DNA of 64,000 bases, taken from positions 1,488,001 through 1,552,000 of the forward strand of contig JAALGZ010000007.1 of assembly GCA_015227615.1 (NCBI GenBank), given 5' to 3'. This DNA comes from Labyrinthula sp. Ha (lineage: Eukaryota; Sar; Bigyra; Labyrinthulida; Labyrinthulaceae). The position numbers and the translations under genes were made by a program. The notes under the pieces were generated by a model. That model worked only from the letters and a program-made list of their open reading frames with translations. It ran no database searches and was not told the DNA's origin. Below are positions 57,184 through 64,000 of the stretch, in pieces; within the stretch, counting starts at the first letter, position 1; every line of letters begins with the position of its first letter.

Positions 57184-60100
57184 TTCTTGGTGTCTGTATT
57201 CTGTGGTAATGTTACATTATTAATTACGTGTACTTAGTGTATGATTCTAACTTTGTCGCAGTTAGTGAAAGCAAAGGAGAAATGTTGTATGAATAAACAA
57301 AAATGGCAGCTTAAATGAGACATAAACTACATGATATATTCTGTCAAGTCATTAATTAGTTATGCTATTATGGCAAAATTTTCAGCTACAGTCTTTAGGT
57401 TTCTGGCTAATGCTTCACTAGGAGCTCTTATACACAGCTCATGATTAACAGGCAACAAACAACAAGCAACAAAAAGAACTAAAAGCATATACAATTAGCA
57501 CTAAAACCTAAAGTAAAATACTCTATTTATTTAACTAATCTGATTAAAATATTACTAGACTCGTAGAAACTACTTGATTTCTTAAGTATATAAATGTTTA
57601 GCAATGGCTACAGTCCAGCTGTGAATCATCTGAATGTAGAACAGAAAGCCAGTGAATTTATAATACTGTCCATAATAAATCTAAATATTTTTTTAAGTTA
57701 AAAGTGTGATATGTTTGATCCCCTAAAAGTGGATCTGTCACAATACGTTTCAACTTTTCTTCATATCAAGAGCGTGTACAACTATTTAAGAGCATATGTT
57801 TCAGCTAAACTCAAGGTCAATTTTTACTTCTCTCAAAGTATATTTTTAAAGTATCGTAATAAAAACTGGAATTATAGAAGTGTCTTAATTAGTTAGACGT
57901 GTGATATCAAGAATCTGTAAATATAAAGAACCATGTCTTGGCTTCAGAGAATTGTGTTGAACGTACCGGCTGTTAGTGAAAACCTATTGAGAAGTTGGAA
58001 TATCCGGATCTATATTGGAAATATTTAGCGCTAAAGAAATAGTTGATGAATATAGTTTATAAAATCAATTATTCACGCAGCAATGTCAAGGACAATTGCC
58101 GGCCATGCGTGTGGAGATATTTAGTCTACTCCTAGAGGAGTAACTATAGCTTCTTTCTTAGAAGCTGATGATTTTATTGTGGCAAAATTCGTCCAGCAAG
58201 AAATATAGGAATATTATTACTCAATTTTTCTGAAACTGTATACATCCAATGAACAGTTAATTTAAGATATAACTACCTAGTGACTCTAACTTTGAGGGTA
58301 CATGACATGTATGGATACTATACATAGGTTTCTGTCAGGGAAAGCTATCAAGATGTTCCGTATCGCTACATGACTTAGTAACATTGCATTGTCTTAGTCA
58401 CAGCGCTCACAGAATAGGATAGAATATAGCAAATAGATTTTAATTACACAAATAACGAAGTGAGGTCAAACCTTGAGCTAACACATTCCTAATATATATA
58501 GAAAGAATCAACAAACTCCATCCTTATGCACGAGATAAGACTCAGAAGCATTCAAAAAAAACAAAAAAAAGCGATTATAAACTTTCAGAGTCAAGAGTAC
58601 AAAATTTAAGGTAACCGGTATAATAAAACATGAAAATATTACCTGACCAAGGGAAAGAAGTATATTTTTAATTTTCTCTTTAAGTTAAAATCGCATGTAC
58701 CAATATAAACATTGAGAACTGCATGCTAGTTTCAACTCCTAAATGTTCTTGCCTCTATTTACTTATTATTTAAATTACCAGTTTGATAGATATTTCATTA
58801 ATTCGGTACTGTATCGTTAATGGTATTGCTCATACGTTTTCAAACTTTAACAATCCTTAAGGAGAGCACCAAATTGAAATTATCTTTAGAGTCATTCATC
58901 ATTTTAAAGCCAAATTAAATGGAACAACCGGTCATTTTATAATGAAAGAAGAAAGAAAGCTCTATTGGAACGGCCTGCAGCAAGCGTTTAGTCAAAGAAA
59001 ATAATGAGGTTGCAGAAAAATGCAGTAACTATCGACTCTTCCTAAGAAAGAGAAAACACCGCCACTACTGAGCTCTATCTGTATAATTAAACCATACTGC
59101 ATTTTAGGAAAATAGAGAAAGATGGCTACATGGAATCTAGAGATATAGATCTTCTGTTTTTATTTGACGCAATCCCTTTAGACTCATAATGAAAAATTGT
59201 TTTTCGCGAGTTTAGCTAATTCCAAGTTACTTAATAGTTATAAGGGATCTATAATCCATCCCTATGCTCTTCCTTTACTTACGGAGTACGAGCCTGGTTC
59301 CTTGCAGGCACAAATAACTGGAGATTTGGTTCCATTTTTAACTCTAGATTCAAAATAAGAGATCTGGTCCTATTTCAACTTTAGATTAAAAAATAAAATC
59401 TTAACCAAGTAACCTGCTCAGAACCTCAAGAGTTTGTTTTGTCGAGATGCTAATATTTTTGAAATTACTAACTGACACCCATTTAAACCAAATCACATCA
59501 TAAGATCTGGCATTAAAATTTATAAGCAATTCTCGAGCCCTATTTATCCAATAAACATGCTGTTAAGTGAGGTCTAACTAACTGAAAACGATGTAGAAAA
59601 TATTCTGATACTGAACAACGTAACAAACATCTACACAGAAGGGCCATACCCTGACCAGTTTAATAAGCCACAGGTACAAAAATTAAAAGCAGGACACAAT
59701 TTAAAGCATAAATGGAGCTCAAACAATTTGAATCGGGAAATGACTCATAGAAATATTGATGGGAGCAAAAGAGGGAATATATTCTAAGAGAATGCGGTTA
59801 CTCTCACCATCAAACAATAACTGTAATTAATATATCTAAAGATATTTCCTGGAAAGTTAAACAGCCAATGTTGAAGAAACAATCAGTGCCAAAAAAGGAA
59901 ATGAACACTTATCATTGCCACCTATGAACATAAGTAATTCTCTAGCTATTTTAATGTACGTATTTAATTGAATATAACATTCTCACTATCAAGGGTCATT
60001 GCTGAAGAAATATTCTATACCTTTTGTGCACATTAACACGAAACAGCAAATTATATTGTTAATTTAATTTGGCGGCAAAGGTGTAGGGTAGGTTCTATCC

Positions 60101-60519
60101 CTGATATTTTAAGAGTTCCTATTTTTCAGTAGTAAAAGGCCTAACCTTACTCTACAAGTATTCAAGGTATGGGGTTTAACCTAGATAGAAGTTGCAGTCC
60201 AAGAACTAAACCGGTACCAAAAATAGCTTCATAAATTTTATAATTCCCTTTGAACTTAGTTATTGTAAGTCAATAATAATTTTAGGGTAGATAAATTTGT
60301 TACCCTTTTTTTTCTATAAGATTCATGAAACTATAAGTACAATATACTAAATTTCTTCTGGAAAGTCTTCAATATTTGGATAGCCTAGTAAAGACGTGCT
60401 ACCTCGCGGTAAGTAGTCGAGAACACTGGTTGTTAGATAATTTATAACATTGTGGATAACTTAAAGGAACAATCGCTAAAGATTTTGCATCGTGTTTAAT
60501 TGTCATTGTCTTTACCAAA
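57184..60519. other. 3.3-kb gene-poor stretch
   Basis: AT-rich, with no supported gene. A short CAACAAGCAACAAAAA-like simple repeat lies near 57450. The open frame at 57711-57896 has no recognisable content. Confidence 0.4.
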
Positions 60520-60930
60520 TTATTTTCTTAAAAAATGGTAACCTCCTATTGATCTATATGGATACCGATTGATGTTATCCTGATATATCAAACGAGTTCT
60601 GAGGATTTTGAATTTGCTTAGAGTGATTTTGAGCTTTTTACAGAAGTTTTGAATGGGTCTGATATTACCACGCCCATCATTTATTGCTTTGGCCATATGA
60701 CCAACTTTGCTTAATATTTTGATACTTTGAGTTCTTTGATATTCTGTAATATTTAAACTGTTTTCCAATCTTGCCTGGTATTCAGGTGGTGCATCTTTAC
60801 AACACTTTCCTCTCTTTCGAGATTGAGCACATGTTTTGACTAGTTTCACCTATTATACATCCTCTACCATTTTATCGCATCTAGTTTGTACATGCAGAGC
60901 CTGTTTCAAGTATATGCCATCTGGGTTCAT
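60520..60930 (-). pseudogene. unrecognised coding-like frame, possibly decayed
   Basis: From the ATG at 60930 (MNPDGIYLKQALHVQTRCDK) a frame of about 137 codons runs to 60520, interrupted only by two adjacent stops TAATAG at 60850-60855. After them come RKRGKCCKDAPPEYQARLEN and a basic C-terminus (KKLKITLSKFKI). Composition is protein-like rather than low-complexity. The stops could be removed by an 18-nt GT..AG segment (60850-60867), but that is shorter than every other intron here. I do not recognise the family. It may be a small gene, a pseudogene or chance. Confidence 0.3.
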
Positions 60931-62602
60931 TTCGCTCGCACGTTAAGTGATCAATCCTTTAACATGTAGAGGGAAGTAACACAACATAAAATTTTCATAA
61001 ATCTTAGCCCAAGACGTAGGAAAAGAAAGCTATACTCAATAATTCGTATGAATATAGATGTTTGAGGGGTTATTTTCTCACAGGGTTTATCCTCTCCTGC
61101 ATATAATTTGAATAGTTTAGGCATTTGGTTAAGGTAATTGAAGTAGTTTAGTGCCAGTATTGTTATTTAAGAAGTTAAAATAGTTTTCAGTAGTTTTGTC
61201 GCAATAAATATCTTCTGAATCAGGAAGAGCATAAAAGTGCTCGTAGTTCAGATGTCCAACAACAAAACTGTATCACCTAGGTTTAAATGACGAGTTCATA
61301 TTTAGGACCTCAACGATCAGTACATATCAAACTGATGGTAAAAACTAAATGTAAACTACAAATTAGACTTTATAGGTTAAGTAACTGATAAGTTTTTTCT
61401 CAGCTTCACCATACATGTTTCCTTGTTCCAGGGGCTGTACAACAAAGGCCAATGGGCTGTGGCAATGAGAGTGAAGAAATGGACTCCATAAATGAAATTA
61501 TCTTCCATTGGTTTTTTCCTGTTTTCCCCTGCCACGGACAAATAGACATCGAGATTTAGTGCGACTAATAATCGAGATTTCAAAGAAGATGGCTTAAATA
61601 GGACTTCATCCATGTGTCTCAAGTTTCATTCTATGTATTCTGATTTACCATGAAAACGTAAATATCACTTGAGGAAAATCAAAGTCCGAAAAAATGCCAA
61701 AACTAAAATTATTGGCACTAAAAGTTGAGTTTAATGTTTTTTCTCAAATGATACCACTATATGTAACTAACCAGATATAAAATGTCTTCAGCATTAGGAT
61801 AATTGTATCAACTTACACAAAACAGAGGAGAAATTGAAGAGTAGGGTACAGAAGAAAACCCTAATTGCATTAAGGCAAAGAAGACATTCAGTAGTACATC
61901 CCTTGTAGAAGGAACAAGAATAATGAAGAATACAAGGAAGAAGGAACAATATGTATAGAAGCTTTATAACCAGTAGTAACCTAGAATTAGCACTGCTCGG
62001 TCAGCAATTAGATCTATGGAAAGGAAAATAAGTATCAATTAACGAGCTTATTGGCCAGGAACAATGGGTTTACTGGAAAAGACTGATACCATAGCATTCA
62101 AAGCATTCATAAGTTCTAGATAATATAGGTTAACAATCTTACACTCTGATTAGCGTAGTTTCATAAATCTTGAAATCAAAATCTGGCCAACAAACAGGTT
62201 AGAGTTAAAGGCAAACAAGACTAGCTTTACGACCTCCTGCATGGTATGCCAAAAGCACAGATAAGGCCCCAATTTGTTCTACCTAAATAGACTTAGACCC
62301 TTTTTCATTCTCCAGCAGAAGAGTTTAGGAACATAACATTTATATAGAAGCACTAAAGGATACCTAATACACCCACGAGTCCTGTTCTCAATATGTGCAA
62401 CACATAGACTTAGAAAAAAAACTGGTCTTCTTTCTTAGAAGCTAGATTCGTGTCGATATATCAATTAACACTTAGGTGTGTATTATTACGATAAACTATA
62501 TTACATAACCGTTACTTCCGGGCACTACTTACCTTACGCTCATGCTAACCCATTACTTTGGACATTTGCGTTCTGCACTAACAGTGGCTCCACGCCATCG
62601 CT
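60931..62602. other. 1.7-kb gene-poor stretch
   Basis: No gene is supported. An open frame at 61377-61622 (minus) and a less AT-rich patch at 62190-62350 look like possible remnants of old coding sequence, but no family can be named. Confidence 0.35.
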
Positions 62603-63652
62603 TCATATGGGATCCTCAAGTCCATATCCCACAGTCAAGAGATCTGTAGTGTAGGACAAGTCAATACCCAATGCAATCCAGCCAGCCGTGATACTTCCAT
62701 TTCTTGCAAAGAGATCCAAAAAACGTCCCTTCTTGAACAGCTTCTGTATCCTTCGTTTCAGCTCATCTGGTTTCGAACTGTTCGATAATCTTGGACTTTC
62801 AATCACATCGCTGCCGAAAAAGGGTACTCTCTGTGTCACTGGCGTCGATCCTCGCTTAAAAGCTAATAACTCTTGAACTGCGCTATGGATCATACTGCCT
62901 GTATTCGTCTGCAGTTTTCCTAGTCTTGATCTCTTAACCCAGTAAATAGACTTCTTGTATTCAAAACCTTGTTCTTGACCCCATTGCATCGCTATTTTTC
63001 TAGTGGACTTAACCACCCAGCACATGAAGTATCCATTTTTAACTAACAACTTCAGTGGAATGCTTCTAATCTCAGCGCCTGACAAGGTTCCATATTTCAA
63101 CGCGAAACCTCTAACAGGATCTCTTTGGGAAACATTCCAGGGTGGGTCAACTAGCACCAAGTCAAATGTTCCTCCGAAATATCTAATAACCTGAAGCAGC
63201 AGCTTGGACCAATTGACTTTCCTAACATCTCCACTAATAACCCAGGTGTTTCTTGGTACTATAAACTGTCTGGTAACCTTTTCTGCATTCCTAAAAAAAT
63301 CATACATCAGAGACTGAGCGATTCTCTTTGCTTCATATTCGGGATATATTTCAAGTGAATAAGTTTCTTTAGGTTCACTGTCCACATGTTTTCTCAATTC
63401 CTGAACTACAATCAAAGCTGCATCAAGCTTATCCTGCAGAGCTTTTTCCTCCAGACAATCCCTTTTCACTATTTCAACCATATTTCGAATCTCACTTTCC
63501 AAATCTGTTATCGGAGGCAATCTTCTGGAGGCGCTCTCAGTTCCTCGATTAACTCCAAAAAGGAAGTTAAGAGTTTCTTCTCGTTCAGCTGGCGTATCGT
63601 TTTCCCTGTAAAATGGTATTTCTACATCTGGATTAACTCTCGTATACTTCAT
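62603..63652 (-). CDS. MT-A70 family adenine-N6 methyltransferase
   Basis: 349 residues from the ATG at 63652. The N-terminal 100 residues are helical and acidic. A Rossmann-type methyltransferase domain follows, with TFDLVLVDPPWNV (DPPW at residues 169-172, the MT-A70 catalytic motif), KYGTLSGAEIRSIPLKLLVK, WGQEQGFEYKKSIYWVK and the terminal family motif GRFLDLFARNGSITAGW. The family uses S-adenosylmethionine to methylate adenine N6 in RNA (METTL3, METTL4) or DNA (ciliate MTA1-type enzymes). The target of this one is unknown. The motif order and several intervening residues resemble the decayed domain inside the LTR element at 12.8-14.1 kb. No LTRs or pol sequences flank this copy. A further upstream exon cannot be excluded. 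Confidence 0.85.
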   Translation of the reverse strand: MKYTRVNPDVEIPFYRENDTPAEREETLNFLFGVNRGTESASRRLPPITDLESEIRNMVEIVKRDCLEEKALQDKLDAALIVVQELRKHVDSEPKETYSLEIYPEYEAKRIAQSLMYDFFRNAEKVTRQFIVPRNTWVISGDVRKVNWSKLLLQVIRYFGGTFDLVLVDPPWNVSQRDPVRGFALKYGTLSGAEIRSIPLKLLVKNGYFMCWVVKSTRKIAMQWGQEQGFEYKKSIYWVKRSRLGKLQTNTGSMIHSAVQELLAFKRGSTPVTQRVPFFGSDVIESPRLSNSSKPDELKRRIQKLFKKGRFLDLFARNGSITAGWIALGIDLSYTTDLLTVGYGLEDPI

Positions 63653-64000
63653 CAAGTTAAAAAACCTCTTAATAATGTTTTCCCTCCTTGAGACAATTCC
63701 GCTTCGCTCTAGAACTCAACTCTTTTACAGAGTAATTTTCTTGAATATGTTATTCAAATGGTCAAACAATAAAGGATACTGGATCTTTTACCTTTTTTTA
63801 CTATTATTTTTGTACACTTCGAAATATTTTATTTAGAGTACTCATTTGAGGAGCAGATATGTAAGTATTGGTCTCCTATGCTGAAAAAGATCCAAGAAGT
63901 AGACGCAAAAGACGGGTGAAGATAACAAATAAATAAAAACTTTTTTTCACAGTTGATTAACACTATCTATATGTTAAGTTGATAACCCAAATTTATCCTT
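63653..64000. other. sequence upstream of the MT-A70 gene
   Basis: AT-rich non-coding sequence at the window edge, presumably including the MT-A70 promoter. No motif or coding region was recognised. Confidence 0.4.

Noticed and set aside
1-64000. CRISPR arrays, bacterial operon signals and ribosome-binding sites
   Set aside because: The window is eukaryotic nuclear DNA. No regularly spaced repeats or Shine-Dalgarno-like patterns were found.

Overview
This window is nuclear DNA of a microbial eukaryote. It is AT-rich, its genes are spliced, its proteins are eukaryote-specific (PRCC-like, DDT/PHD, ARP6-like, RBR), and it carries LTR, LINE and Mutator-like transposons. TAA, TAG and TGA all act as stops. 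The most distinctive trait is intron size: the eight introns I can place by reading frame and protein conservation are only 27-31 nt long, with GT..AG ends and a T-rich 3' side. The membrane sulfatase has a Pro/Thr/Ser-rich stalk of a kind I associate with stramenopile and other algal proteins. I cannot fix the lineage from sequence alone.

Layout. 0.2-4.1 kb: a 1,268-residue protein joining a right-handed beta-helix to a C-terminal RBR-type zinc-binding ubiquitin-ligase module, followed by a probable solo LTR. 5.1-10.5 kb: inverted repeats of about 150 bp (plus weaker inner blocks) enclosing a degenerate tandem repeat and a minus-strand LINE (AP endonuclease plus reverse transcriptase). 12.7-20.0 kb: a decayed Ty3/gypsy chromovirus-type fossil with 126-bp LTRs and 5-bp target duplications. 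Its region after the integrase carries an MT-A70 (adenine methyltransferase family) domain directly against the 3' LTR. 20.4-22.4 kb: iduronate-2-sulfatase-like membrane protein. 23.6-25.6 kb: a TPR-like tail-anchored protein and a PRCC-like protein on the same strand, overlapping by 7 nt. 33.3-35.6 kb: a NUDT15-like Nudix hydrolase with a membrane anchor and a Ser/Thr kinase, tail to tail 37 bp apart. 44.2-47.1 kb: a Mutator-like DNA transposon with TIRs and a 10-bp target duplication. 47.2-52.3 kb: a 1,671-residue DDT/PHD chromatin protein. 54.9-57.2 kb: a very compact trio, endonuclease III, ARP6-like actin-related protein and mitochondrial-type ribosomal protein uL6, with 20 bp and 1 bp between coding regions. 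62.6-63.65 kb: an MT-A70 methyltransferase with an intact DPPW motif, related to the domain carried by the retroelement.

How it fits together. Genes sit in tight islands, sometimes overlapping or nearly touching, separated by AT-rich deserts of 5-9 kb in which I see no convincing gene. Several genes are nuclear housekeeping functions (chromatin remodelling, splicing-associated PRCC, base-excision repair). The strongest candidate for something undescribed is the LTR retroelement carrying an adenine-methyltransferase-family domain, with a related intact gene 43 kb away. Next are the uniformly tiny introns, the beta-helix/RBR fusion, and an endonuclease III that ends before its iron-sulfur cluster loop.
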